A stretch of DNA of 64,000 bases from Parelaphostrongylus tenuis (taxonomy: Eukaryota > Nematoda > Chromadorea > Rhabditida > Metastrongylidae). Both the position numbers and the translations under genes were made by a program. Below are positions 11,601 through 23,463 of this stretch, one piece after another; position 1 is the stretch's first letter; each line of letters starts with the position of its first letter. The notes under the pieces are model-generated. The model saw nothing but the letters and a program-made list of their open reading frames with translations, was not told the DNA's origin and searched no databases. Location: assembly GCA_019055375.1 (NCBI GenBank), contig JAHQIW010003643.1, positions 124,001 through 188,000 of the forward strand, written 5' to 3'.

Positions 11601-14600
11601 GAAACCAAAAAAAGTCTGGGTAGCATAATTTGATATATGATAACATATTTTCAACTCTAATGACGAGTGGTATGGAACTTTTACAGTACTAGATAGCTGC
11701 TTCACCTTTCCAAGCTTATCAATCGTACTGTGCCTTTCGGTTTAACCAATCCCTTGCGGGGGATATACCCCTACTCTGAAAGAATCAGCGCCGAATTTTC
11801 AAAATCACAGCATCTCGAGTGATGAAGTTCCCCGACACTGCAGTGGCCACAGTCGAGCGCTTGTGGCTGGTAGAATGAATCATACTTATGCTTTCAACTG
11901 CTTATATAGATTTCGCTCAAAGACAATAATAAACTAGTAATACGGTAACATGTTTCGAGCTTTTTTATGAGGTCTGGTATGGCACAGATACAGTAATAGA
12001 CAGGTAGCTTAGTTTTCGAAATTCCAACGGGAAAGTCTGACGTCATTACCTTTGATAGTCAGTCACTAAAACGTGAAACCAAAGCAAACACCTTGACTGG
12101 CTTCTCCAAAGAAGAAGATAGTATTGGGTGTAGATAGATTGCACTGCCATAACATTCTCAGGTGTATCTACAGAAATATTAAAATCTTTCCAATTTTCAC
12201 TGACTCTGTTTAGTGATAACCAACTAAACACTTAGAAACAAGTCCGTACTCTGCAATAATGTAGTGCATATTTTATGAGCTATTAGTACATTTAATTGAA
12301 AGCTATTGGGTTGTAAAGCGTTCGCTGTCGTTTAACTCCTTACCATTCCTCCACGCATTTGGCTCTATTCGAAGTATTTTAATTACGTTCAAGTGCATAT
12401 CTGGAGTACACAGCAACTTTTGGACGCTTACTGATGTACCAAATTTGTGATTTTCAACCTCCCTGCGGACTAGCAATGCTTAGGGCGCGGCATCCAACAA
12501 AGGTCTAGATGTGTGTTGCAGAACACCTCCAATTACTATGCTATGCCCATCACTCACCTACAAATTGAGAGAATGGTGCAGGAGAGCAGTAAAGTGCTGA
12601 TGAGAAATGAGATATGGTTCTGCTGTGGAATAACCTAGAGCACGTATGATGGTTCCAACGCTCCGATGTGATTACTATGGCTTCGTATAGTATTTAAAAA
12701 GGGTAATAAAATTCAGTTAAGTGCACGATGGGTATGCATATATATATAATGCTCACACATATGCATAACGTACAAACACAAGTGCATACAAGCTCACATA
12801 CATATACATATGTAAACAAATCTATGCACCTAGTTCACATTGATAGAGTTCCGCTTCATTGAACTGGAAGTCCTTTACTCAATTCTACAAAGAAAACATA
12901 CGAGCAACATGATGTTTTTGAAACCATGACGTGATCTACTGTAAAGTCAGAAAAAATTTTCGACAGTGTTCCACTTTCAAAGCCTTTAACGTGTGCCAGT
13001 TTATAATCAGCACATGCACTTTACTAATTGTCGTCCTACATGTGTATCACGAAGCAATGTGATAGGCTGGCACTGATTCAATTCCCTCTTCTAACACTCT
13101 CTCCAAATTAGCCAACGAACACCTTAGGGTGCACCTTAACTGGGCTACCTCTATGATTGCATGGGAAATCGTCTCAATCAACATTCTATGGCGTTTGTAA
13201 AACGAAATCTTCAAGCAGGTTTTAAGACCTCTGTGAAGGATGAAAGCAAGAAAAAGAATTAAATGCAAGAAAGGCTGGGACCCGCACGATAAATTGTGAT
13301 GTTGCTTATGACATAAAAAAATTCAAAAAATTGAAAACATATTTTAAAAAATTAAACAATAGTATCAAAAAATATTGCCTTATTGCATTTAGAATATATG
13401 TTACGATAAAAAACGAGGATTCTTTCGCTTGAAATTCATTTATGTCCTAACTGTCTTCATCGTACTAAATTGATGTTTGTGTAACATAATTTTAAAATAA
13501 TTCTCTGAACTGTCCATAGCTATCCCGTTGGCAACCATACGGTCTGTTTTTAGATAACTCAGCGCGCCGCGTCTTGGAGTAAATATGTATAGGCGCGCAT
13601 CCGTACAGATCTGGTACTCATCTGATGGGCTTATTTAATTATCCCCACTATTATTTTGAATATGTAATCATTAATTCATCATATACGATTAGCAGTTTCA
13701 CGATACCCTGCAGAAAATTTATGCTTATTAGTAGCATTTACTTTATCATAAGTTCTCTCAACAGCGTGCACTACAGTTTGTAAGAAAAGATTTACTACAT
13801 GAATCGATTTCGCTTTGTTTGTTGAGAAGTATTAGAGTTGTTTCTACTATCAATAGCCTTACTGAGGTCTCATCAGCTATACTCCATCAAATTCTTATAA
13901 TAACGAAACCGTTTGCTTACGATTTTTCCAAATCTCATCAGAAAACTACCACACTGTCATTGTATCTCCTCATGACATCACGTGGCGTGCCATGCATGAC
14001 TTTAGCATCTTTGTCAAGGAGATATGGTAAGATCAATGCTCATCATTTGCCAAGAAAGAGTATTTCAATGAAAACATGGAGACGTCGGCGGATACACTTG
14101 AAGAGAGTTAAAGCAAAAACCCTCGATCGTAATTATAGATTTCATTTCGCTCTCCTCTGCTATTTCAATTACTCTTGCATGTTGTTAGATATCTTGTGCA
14201 TTCAATGAACATATTCGCTCCAATGAGTTTTTTTGTTCTATCTGGGGGCGTGCTTCTGTTAATGTGCTGAGATGCCCATAAACCTCGCTAGACATTCAAA
14301 GCTCAAAAGCGTCATTTTATAGTTTTTGGGATTTTTAATGACAGCAATGTTCTTCTTATTTTCATATTCATCATTTGAGCGTCCTAAACCATCATACATC
14401 TCTTTCACAACTTTTATTGTATTTTGATTAATTGAAAATAAGAGTTCACAACTCTCAAGTATCAAAAATCAGAGCAATGTGAATCGTAACGGGAGATTTC
14501 AAGACTTGAGTTTTTATGGGGTAGTAAACACCTTAATAGTTGCTAGCTGCGTGCTGCTAGTGATTCCGATCATCAAAAGCAGGCCTTTATTCCACCCACT

Positions 14601-15919
14601 CCATATTCACGGAAGCCCCTCGTGTCTCCGGGGGCCTGAAAATCAGTGCCAGACTAGTAGGGGTAATTCGTCACCCCGATCATCCCTGTATATAAGGGAG
14701 CGGAGTTAATCAGCATTCAGCGACATTAAAATGGCGAAAAAATCTTAACGCAACAGGCGAAAACCCACGAGAAAAGTTTGAGGACCTTCATGAATGATGG
14801 ACGCGGCGACACAAATCGATTGCAAGAAGTGCTGGAATTCTCATAGCTTATATGACTAACGAGCTGTGTAGAACAATGATACAGTAAGGAGGTTAATAAA
14901 AACGGATACCTATCATTCTTCGTGTAGCCTTCATGCGATAGTTAGAGTCACAAAGCGGGTGCATAAACTCCGACGATTGAAAAGCGTGAATGATCTTTCC
15001 AACAGATCAGTGTGCCCAGCAGTAGGACCATCAAAAATGATAACCGAGTTCTGAAAGAGAAGTATTATTGCTTTCAACTAACTGGAGCGAGAAGAGTTTA
15101 CGCTGGGCTAGCCTTGCTCGTCACAGGAGTGATGAAGATTTTATCAACAATTGCTCGCATCACTTGATTATCAGAAGAAGGGCAGATGACACAGGCAGTG
15201 CGGATTGATGTGGTTCATATATTAGTTTCTTGGAAAATTTATGGTGGATCTCCAGCCGTATTTTCGTAGGAGCATAAACCGACTAAAAATAAAATTTCTT
15301 AATCAAATAAAAAAATTAGACTTTAGTCTACACATTAACGTCAAAAAGCATTTCCAGCCTCGGCTTGGTTTTTGGAGAATTTGTGAAATTGTCAAGTGTT
15401 GGAGGGTCACTAGTTGGTACGAGAAATCTGACAAGTATAATGGTTTATGCAGTGTTTCGTAGCTTAGCTCGTTCAACTTTATCAGCATCGGTTGGGCGAC
15501 GAGTGACCACGGATGTTCATGGGGGGAGGACCGGTCCGCTTCTGTTTCTGTTGACCTATGCAGACGGAGGCCGCTGAAGTTTTCAGTTCAACCACAAAAT
15601 ACTGAGATACGAGAGACTGGAAACGTCAGGCGCGCATCGAACGGGCAAGTAACCGAGTAGATTATTGCTAAAACAAGGGCAGAGAAGAGTTCCTGCACTA
15701 GTGTGAGCAACACGTGATTCCCCGGAAAAGGTGAAGTAGCTGATTCAACTGCAGCATGGCAGAGATTCCCGGTTTTGCTCTTACCTCAACATTCCCACGG
15801 TTGTATTTCAGGTCCTTTTCTGTTATCGAATAAGGATTTTTGTAGGGACCTCTTTTGATAGGCAGAGACTTCGAATAAACTATTAGTAATCATTCAAGAG
15901 CTTACTTGATGTTTGAACA
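8604..15919. other. Long stretch without a supported gene
   Basis: Mostly AT-rich DNA. It contains a tRNA-like relic near 9700 (listed separately) and a low-complexity CA/TA-rich patch near 12738-12815. Open frames of up to 129 codons (9823-10209 and 13819-14208, plus) have no recognisable domain, signal or codon pattern that would make me call them genes; they could include exons of an intron-rich gene, but I cannot support that. Confidence 0.4.
9688..9762 (-). repeat. tRNA-like relic or SINE head
   Basis: The minus strand has an A-box-like GGTGCAACGGTTCAGCGCG and a B-box-like GTGGGTTCGAAATCCCAC. The T stem pairs fully, but its loop is one base too long and no seven-pair acceptor stem forms, so I call a pseudogene or SINE head and not a tRNA gene. 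It resembles the heads at 39107-39187 and 39332-39410. Confidence 0.5.
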
Positions 15920-16040
15920 TCCCGTCTTCACTGGTAGTGCGGGCCCCAGCATAGCTTCTATTCGTTTCTCTCTCGCACAACTGCCGTCCATAGTGGTTGT
16001 CTGCTTCGTGCGTGGGTGATGTACACGAGGCTCGTTTTTA
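15920..16040 (-). pseudogene. LINE-B 3'-terminal relic
   Basis: Minus-strand translation gives ARERNE, a stop, then KLCWGPHYQ and a stop, matching the C-terminal end of RTE-like LINE-B proteins (pattern R-E-R-N-E-W-K-x-C-W-x-P). Only the extreme 3' part is recognisable, as expected for a 5'-truncated LINE insertion that later decayed. Confidence 0.6.
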
Positions 16041-16587
16041 TCAGGACTTTTTTACAGAGCATAGCAGAAGATATAAAATTGTGTTATATACGCAATGTGC
16101 GTGATCGCGCGTATTTTTCGCAGGACCAAGCTCTTCCATTGGAATGTTAGTCATTGTTCGATAATGTATATCCCAAAAAATTTCATCAAGGTACTCGAGT
16201 TTGCAAAAGCTTTGTTTTCACAGTACGGTAGTAGGGAAAACAACATTTGCTTCACACACGCCGCGCGCTATAGAGCGGATTTTTTGAATTGATTTGGGAA
16301 ATTTCTCCGTTTCGTGGGGAGTTTTAGGTTTTGTGCCCTACAATTCCATATGAAGCTTTTTTCTATCGTACTGCGAGCTTAGGCTTTCCATTTTCGTTCT
16401 ACTTTGCCAAATAAAATGCGCCAATAGTAGTTCTTTGGAGAAACACATTTCTTTGAGCGATGGTTTGCATAATGTCAATGTTCCAAGCCTTTGACTCAAA
16501 ATATTTATCTATCAGTCAAAACTTATGAAATCAGCATAGAACAGCAAAACTTTGCTCGATGAATCGGAAATGAATGAATGACTGTTA
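16041..16587. other. No gene seen
   Basis: Possibly further decayed LINE-B upstream sequence, but I cannot align it. Confidence 0.35.
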
Positions 16588-16918
16588 TTATAGGAACTAA
16601 TGAGCGTATGTGGCGCAGTGGTTAGAGGTGCCCTGCGTCGCACACGAGGTCAATGGTTCGATCTCGCGCTCATGGCTCACCAAGCCATCCATCCCTCCGG
16701 GGTCGGTAAATTGGTACCAGACAGGTCTCAGACTTGTCTGGGAGGATAAGCAGCACTGACTCGGTTCAGCGGGAGGCCTCCGTGAGTCATTGTAAAGGCC
16801 AGATGTGCATTCAAATCACCTTAAACGAAGTCAAAAATTAAAGTCGAATGCATGGCGCATCCCTCAGGGATTGATCAACGCCGAGAGCTTTATCCTTTAT
16901 CCTTTTATAGGAACTAAT
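16588..16918 (+). mobile_element. tRNA-derived SINE, family S1, young copy
   Basis: The body 16602-16904 is bracketed by a perfect 14-bp target duplication TTATAGGAACTAAT (16588-16601 and 16905-16918). The head begins GAGCG and has an A-box region TGGCGCAGTGGTTAGAGGTG and a B box GGTTCGATCTC, and its first bases can pair with GCGCTC just after the B box like an acceptor stem. The unrelated body follows, and the 3' end is a TTTATCC-type short repeat, consistent with mobilisation by an RTE-like LINE whose own 3' end is a short repeat. It is the best preserved S1 copy with 20540, 29421 and 48593. Confidence 0.85.
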
Positions 16919-17546
16919 ATAGCAATAATTAATCCATATTCGATAAGCTTCCTACATTAAGTAGATCTTCTTGAACCTTTGACTCAAGATGTAATATAAT
17001 TTCAATTGAAATTTCCTACAAACTACTTCATTACATTCCCATAACCCTTTCCTTGATCCGTTATCATCGCTTTCACATGAACTTTGACTTCAGGCTGTTT
17101 CACCTGAAGATATCATTGCTTCCCCATACAAGACATTTCATTCTTTTCACATTGAAGCGTGCACTTGTAGCTTTTTGTGCTCTGAACTCTCTTCTCCATC
17201 GGCTCTACGCCTGTAACCTTTTGCGCCTTATCAAAGTAAGCCTCCGTCTTTGTTCCTTATATTAGCGCGACCCCGCCTCCACTGGAGGTAGTTCCGTAGT
17301 CCGGTAGTTCCATAGCTTCAGCGTATCAGTGTACCAATCATTCACTCAACCTATTTACTCAACTACATATTGTCATACTGCTGTTATTGCTATAAACATT
17401 TATAGCCCAAACGTTAGCCGTTTTTCCGTGCCTACATGAAAAGATTTGCGTGGAAAATCATCACAAAATCAAGCATTCTATTTCGAGTTAGTATTTTCTG
17501 TGTGCTAAAGGCTAAAGATATCCAACACTCTACTAGTGAGAGTCTT
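16919..17546. other. No gene seen
   Basis: No supported feature between the SINE and the decayed RTE copy. Confidence 0.5.
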
Positions 17547-19811
17547 CACGGATCTCCCTGCTCGAAGGATCTCGCCTGGTTAATTGGGAGGGCACGTGGC
17601 GCATCCGAAATGGGTGGATAGGGGAATAAACGCGAGCCAAAAGCGACTGTGTGCTTCCCAGAGACGCAGGTGAATTCAGGGTATGAGTTCCCTGCTCCTG
17701 CAGCGCCGAAATTATAAAACTCTATTTTGGTCTAAAGCCTGCAATCAAGCTGTTGGGAAGTACATGGGAGGCGGTTAGGAGTGCCTCCAACAAATAACTT
17801 TCTCCCGCTCCTCCAAGAGAGACTGGCAAGCTACTCGTGAGTACTCACCCCACACGTTTAGAGCCTAGCAAGCAATGCGTTGAGTATATAAAGCCAAAAC
17901 CAGCAGTATATATAAGCCTCATTCCCCTGACCCCGAAAGTGCCCTCGACACGACAACGTCGGGTAGGACGAATACGGAGAGGCTACTAAAATTTCAGGGT
18001 CAAACTTGGCCACCATAATTGAAACGTACTAAAATGACGGTCTGTATCGAGAACGCACGAATACTTGCTCACGAATCCGCTGTAGAAGATCTATTGATTC
18101 AAGCAAGAAGGATAAGATACGACGTCATTGACCTGGTAGAGATGAGAAGACGCCATTCCTTTCAGACTGTTTATGGCACCGCAGAAGAAGTGTTTTTTGG
18201 AACGTGCGATAACAGAGGTATTCGCGGAGTTCGCGTCTTCATCAGATCGAATTTGACCGTGAACATCGGATTCATTTAAACAATTAGCATCCCATACGGA
18301 CGATTGCGGCTGAAACAATGTGGATCAATGGCGGCTTTGACCATCTTCGTTGCTTATGCAACATCAAACTGTGACAAAGATTAAGTCGAAACGTTCCATA
18401 TGGACTTTAAGAAATTCTCCAGAGAAGACTATAAATTCTTCAAGGTCATTGTTGGAGATTTTAACGCAAAAATTGAACCCAGAAGAACGTCTGAAGAACG
18501 TCAAATTGGAATCCACGGATTAGAATGGAATGAACAGGGTGAGAGGCTATTTGAGTTTATCATGATGGCCTAAACCATCCATGATACCTCACATTTCCAG
18601 AAGCCTCACTTAAACGGTGAACGTGGGAATCTCTCGATAGAACACCGTAACGAAATAAATCACATCTCAGTAAATCGAAGGTTTTGCCTGACCGATGTGC
18701 TGTTGCTCGTGAGTTATACATAGGATCAGACCGTCGCCTCCTTCGCGCAACGTTCCGTTTTTTGCGGAAAGGGGAGAAAGCTGCTAAAATAAAACAACGA
18801 AGTTTTAGAACTACCGCAAACTGGTATGTATTGAAATCATTAGTCGGCTCGTAGGAAGATACGCTTGTCGAAAACATTGGCGAAGACTACGACCGCTTGT
18901 AGAATATCTTCACTTTAGCGCTATAAAAGCCGAGAGGCCTAGGGTTACGAAGAGATGCTTGTCTTCGCACATACTCGAGCTGATATGTCAACGTGGAATC
19001 GTACGAGCTACAGGCGGCCGAATCTTCACGTCCGCACTTGCAAAACGGTGCACAGAAGCGGTAAAAGAAGGTCTCAAAGATAGACAAGCAACAGTTATCT
19101 CAGATTTGCAGAAGCAGGAAAAAGCATTCGCAAAGCCCAGCGAGGCTTCGCCATCTACAGGACCAAGATGATTGCTCTGCGATGCCCTGGCGGGACACTT
19201 ACAGCTAGAAGGGCAATTGAGAAAATCATCCACTACTACTTGGATCTGTTCGCTAGTCATACCCTATTACCGTCATATAAATTCGAAGAATAAACTTGTC
19301 GTTAGAGCAGTGATCCCTATTGAAATCCACCATGCTATATCGCCGGTGTGGAATAGAACAACACATGGTTTAGACAGGATCAGATCGAAACACCTGAAGA
19401 ACCTACTGTCTGCTCCCACTAGCATCCTCGCTCGGCTCCTCACTCGCCACCTGTCAGAATGGAAGGTTCCTAATCAATGGAAATCCGTCAAGACCGTGCT
19501 GCTGCTCAAAGAGGGAGATCTTTACGATATAGGCAATTATCGCCCAATCTGCTTGCTGTACGTTGCCCACAGACTCATGACTCGAGTCACCTAAACGTAA
19601 CTGACGGAGCGCTAGACGAAGGGCAGCCATGCGAACAAGCAGGGTTCCGAAAAGGATTTAGTACCATGGACCACATCCACACGATTACAAGACTCATTGA
19701 ATTTTCACGACAGTACAAACAACCTCTCTGTCTCACTTTCATCGATCTGAAGAAAGCCTTTGATTCAGTGGAAACAGGGCGTCCCTACTCGGTACATAAT
19801 GATCCTTCGTC
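17547..19811 (+). pseudogene. Decayed RTE-type LINE, 5' portion only
   Basis: This copy parallels the intact RTE at 23464-26817. Its 5' untranslated region starts at about 17547. The conserved ATG is at 18034 (TVCIENARIL in place of [10 protein letters not shown]), and endonuclease segments run to about 18750. The reverse-transcriptase region follows with [19 protein letters not shown] and [12 protein letters not shown] near 19645-19780. It carries many stops and frameshifts, and an internal deletion of about 28 bp near 19777 lies between short CAG repeats. Homology stops abruptly near 19811, before the FADD motif, so the 3' half is missing. LINEs normally lose the 5' end, so a later deletion or rearrangement is likely. 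Confidence 0.9.
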
Positions 19812-20526
19812 CGCGGATTACGGGGATGATCTAAATATGCGAAACCCAATATTCTTTCAGTTGTTACAGCGCGACAAAAAGTAGTCCTTAGAAACCAAAT
19901 GTGTTTTTTGGAGTTCACAAAATTTATGCTGTCGAATGTTCAGTGAAATTCTAGAGGAAAAGCTTCATACATTGAGGAATGTTTCAATGAAAATAACAAA
20001 TTTTTTTCCTGTTACAGTGCAAAAAATAGGCCGTTTCAAACCTAAAATACATTTTTTGATTTCCTAAGATTCAAGCTACCGAATGGTTACTCAGACTTTG
20101 AAAACTAGTAAAAAAGAGCTACTTCACGAGCGCTATTATTGTAACCGGATAATGTAAATGATCCCAATCCTTTCATTCACAGTAAAGCTGTTGCAAATGA
20201 TTCCAAAGGTTTTCATGCTAGTTATGAGCTTCTTGTTTCACTATATAGTTTGTTCCTGATTGCTCTTGTGCGCTACATTCTTGTTGACCTTCTGAGCTCG
20301 TATTGAGTAGATTTATAGCAGGTAAATGAGTGATTAAAAGTTTAACTGCGATTACTTTCTAGGTCGATCCATCATGTCATAAGGGTTGGAGATGTATTCC
20401 AAGTTTTTGTCGTGTCTACTACAGATCTGTCCAAATGGCCAACTTTTCTTCGTACCAATTTTCCGCCAGAACAGGTTGAAAAACTTACTTATAATGTGAT
20501 TTCGCAAGCCTTTTATTGTTATATCA
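19812..20526. other. No gene seen
   Basis: Anonymous AT-rich sequence after the broken end of the decayed RTE. Confidence 0.5.
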
Positions 20527-20824
20527 ATCAAAGTAAAAAGAGCGCATGTGGCGCAGTGGTTAGAGGTGCTCTGCGTCGCACACGAGATCAATGGTTCAGT
20601 CTCGCGCCGCGATCGGTAAATTGGTACCAGGCAGGTCTCAGACTTGTCTGGGAGGATAAACAGCACTGACTCGGTTTAGCGGGAGGCCTCCGCGAGTCAT
20701 TGTAAAGGCCAGATATTCATTCAATCACCTCAAACGAAGTTAGAAATTGAAGTCGAATGCATGGCGTATCCCTCAGGGATTGATCAACGCCAACAGCTTT
20801 ATCCTTTGTCATTTTATCAAAGTA
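20527..20824 (+). mobile_element. tRNA-derived SINE, family S1
   Basis: The body 20536-20815 lies between target duplications ATCAAAGTA (20527-20535 and 20816-20824). The head GAGCGCATGTGGCGCAGTGG is intact, but about 25 bp after the B box, present in the 16602 copy, are missing here. Confidence 0.85.
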
Positions 20825-21899
20825 CCTAGCGGTTTCCGCGTAAAATTAAAATTTTGGCCACATTTTTGTTGAAGTGTTGTTGTGACTGGATTTTTTTTGG
20901 CAATAGTAAACTGTCGAAGTGCCTAGAGAAGCAATTAAATTGCATTAGCGCTGTGGAAATTCAATGAGTTTAGTGCTATTCATTATACTTAGTGGCCAAC
21001 TGAGGCAAAGGTGTTAGAAGGAGAAACTGTAGAGATTACTTGAATAATCGCGTTGTCTGTGATTGAATGGACAGCTGAAACAGCAGTTTGAAGTAGTCGA
21101 AGATGTTGGGCAAAGTCCTTAAGGCGAATCATTCCACTCAGAGAAGATGATAGTCAGACGTCTTCACGTTTGAGCAAAATGTTGAAGGGAAAAAACGTTT
21201 CCAACTGTAGCCACTTTGATGGCTCGCAATACTGAAGAAATACATGCGAGCAAGTGTACTTGCTGACAGGGTGAACTCTTCATGTGGTTTCTTTCATACA
21301 ACGCAACGAATTGAATGAAAGATATTCACTTTGGTCTGATGGCTCTTTGGCAACAAATCCTAACGCAGAGGGTCGAATGATAATCCATCAGCGTTATAGA
21401 AACCTACGAAGCTCACTAAGGTGACGGGTACTTAAAGTAAGTCGTGTTAGTACGGTAGAGTAAGTAGTTCATAGGAGCACACATTTCAAGGTCCATTCAG
21501 AACTATGTTTCAAGGGCACTCAGTAGCACTTTGCAAGTCGACATCTGAGTCTCTGATATCAGCTACTAAGGTGCTCATGTGGCTGCTACTCTACCATAAT
21601 TGACAACAAATTCATAATGAAAATGCAGTCTCAAGAAAAGTACTTACTCTAAAACTTCTTCACAAGTTTCCAACAGCTGTGATGCTTACTGTGTAGAAAA
21701 ATATTGTGACTTTAACTTTGGCCATTATTCTTAAGATAACAAAATATTGAGTCTATGGTACCAATGGATGAGAAGAAAGTTCTGGGAAATCTTTAAAATT
21801 TTTGTTTTTTCCGCGCAAATCAACAACAATGACTATTGTTCAATGTGAAAACCTTTTGTTTTTAATTTCGTTCGTAGTTTTGCATTCCGTTTTTATGCG
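20825..21899. other. No gene seen
   Basis: No supported gene or repeat. Confidence 0.5.
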
Positions 21900-22330
21900 C
21901 TAATTAACAGCAAAAGCAACAACAACTATTCTTTGAAGTACAGACCACCATTGTTCCCGACTTTCTGCCATCGTTCTACAACATTCCGGATCTTCTCAAA
22001 GTACCATTCAGGATCCTTCAAATCGAAAAATCTTAACATGCGTCTTCAACTTCATTCATTAAATGATTCAAATGAGGGCGTTCGAGTGTTGCAATGATCG
22101 AAAGAGGCCATAATCGGATGGGTGTGGATTCTAGGCGGTGTGTGAAGAACTTCGACGCCATCCAACTCTTCAAACTTGGCCTTGGTCATCTGGCCGTAAC
22201 TTTATCACTACCATTATTTAATATATTCAACTTCAGTACAGTAATCAAACTATTAAAGAAAAACGACACGAAGATGCCTGAAAATGGAACGTTCAAAAAC
22301 TTCCCAGAACTTTATGCCCAGCGTAATGAA
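21900..22330 (-). pseudogene. mariner-like transposase, C-terminal relic
   Basis: Minus-strand reading recovers, across frames, FEELDGVEVLHTPPR (the region where mariner transposases read E-L-G-W-E-V-L-P-H-P-P-Y-S-P-D), then FRSLQ, then a run ending WYFEKIRNVVERWQKV and GGLYFKE at a stop near 21920. This is the usual C terminus of mariner transposase. The frame is broken and the N-terminal and central parts are absent, so it cannot be active. Confidence 0.75.
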
Positions 22331-22599
22331 ATCATAACGAATTAAGAACACCTTTTCTTAGACCGCGCTACGATGACGACGAGTTTGAAAAATACGAGCC
22401 ACGCCCGAGGATTGTCATTAACAAACACAGTGTCAGTTTTCTTACTATATATCGACAAAATAAATTTTATTAATTACTAGTTAAGTTATGTTAGTTATTA
22501 AGTTAGTATTACTATTTGATGAAGAACTGCATGACTACTACTCACTTACTTGGAGATACTTGGATGGCCCATTTTCACCACAAGTGTGAGCTCCAGCGT
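22331..22599. other. No gene seen
   Basis: Short AT-rich gap between the mariner relic and the LINE-B relic. Confidence 0.4.
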
Positions 22600-22935
22600 G
22601 ATTTCCAGCCGTCTTTCTTAGACAGTTGTCATCTGTAGTAGCGCTCAGTCTCAAACTTGGTGATCTGTGCAGAGCTCATCCCGTTATACTGAACTCTTTG
22701 CAATCTCCGAACGTAGATGCTTGACGTGAACTACAGATGCGTTCTCACAACGTTCCAAGAAAGAGCTTACATACCCTTGGAGTCCACTCCAGTGTGAATT
22801 TCGTCCACCTGTCGTTAGTTCCTACTTTGTGACCGGATCATCTATTGTGCATCGTTATTGATTCACATTTATCTGGAACTTGAAGGTGAGATAGTTTCCG
22901 AAGATGTGAGTTGCGCAAGCCGGCTATGGTTGTGA
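22600..22935 (-). pseudogene. LINE-B 3'-terminal relic
   Basis: The minus strand encodes NDRWTKFTLEWTPR, the conserved D-R-W-T block near the C terminus of RTE-like LINE proteins, followed by frameshifted remains. It ends close to the PLE terminal repeat that begins near 22961. Confidence 0.7.
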
Positions 22936-22960
22936 GTGCCAATTTATTTCTGGAAGAGTA

Positions 22961-23345
22961 TTTTCTTCTATTTAGCTGTTCCGAGGTGATATTGATATTA
23001 TTTATAGAATATTAGCGAAGCATAGAACAATACAGTTAATAATGCAGCTTGAATATACATTATTCGAGGTGCTAATGTTTCGGCGGGTCGCCTTCTTCAG
23101 AGCATGGAAAGATCACATTGATCCACAATTCACTAAGCCAAAACCTCCATAACCCTAGCAGAAAACGTTGAAGATGAATTTTCGATCACATAGTAAAAAC
23201 TTTATCTTGAAACACTCACCGTTTTGATGTTTGGGTCTATCAATTATTCATTGAAGACCAGCCGCTCAAGATCAGTAGCATCAGTGGGCTGTGCCTAACT
23301 CGAGCCGGAAAGATCAGCCTAAGGTATGGTTCAAGGTCACGCGTG
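22961..23345 (-). mobile_element. Penelope-like element 3' end, left inverted arm
   Basis: Read on the minus strand, this starts with the end of the PLE ORF (ITRDLEPYL, compare ITRDLAP at 36564-36590) and continues through the PLE tail to about 22961. The same tail follows the GIY-YIG ORF at 36591-36990. The copy is joined head to head at about 23345 to a plus-strand copy of the tail that restarts at 23346. It preserves the uninterrupted form (23136-23160) of a site that is split by a hammerhead repeat in the right arm. Confidence 0.75.
23070..23104 (-). ncRNA. Hammerhead-like motif in PLE tail (left arm)
   Basis: Minus strand: stem I UGCU (23104-23101) pairs with AGCA (23073-23070). The box CUGAAGA is at 23100-23094, then one extra A, then stem II GGCG/CGCC around ACC (23092-23082), then GAAA (23081-23078). 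Stem III is only one or two pairs. The extra base after the first box is non-standard, so I call it hammerhead-like. Confidence 0.5.
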
Positions 23346-23451
23346 ATTACGGCTGTTCTTCATTGAATAATTGACAAACCCAAACATAAAAACGGTAAGT
23401 GTTTCAGCATGAAGTCTTTACTATGCGATCCAAAATTCATTTCTAACGTTT

Positions 23452-23463
23452 TCTGTTTGGGTT
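23452..23463. repeat. Target-site duplication of the RTE, left copy
   Basis: TCTGTTTGGGTT, identical to 26818-26829. The perfect match indicates recent insertion. Confidence 0.9.

Noticed and set aside
13913..13942. Hammerhead-like CTGATGA followed by a GATTT/AAATC stem on the minus strand
   Set aside because: The second box reads GTAA where GAAA is required and no stem I forms. It is a chance match.
13819..14208. 129-codon ORF as a host gene
   Set aside because: No recognisable domain, signal, homologous copy in the window or neighbouring exon; length alone is weak evidence in this sequence.
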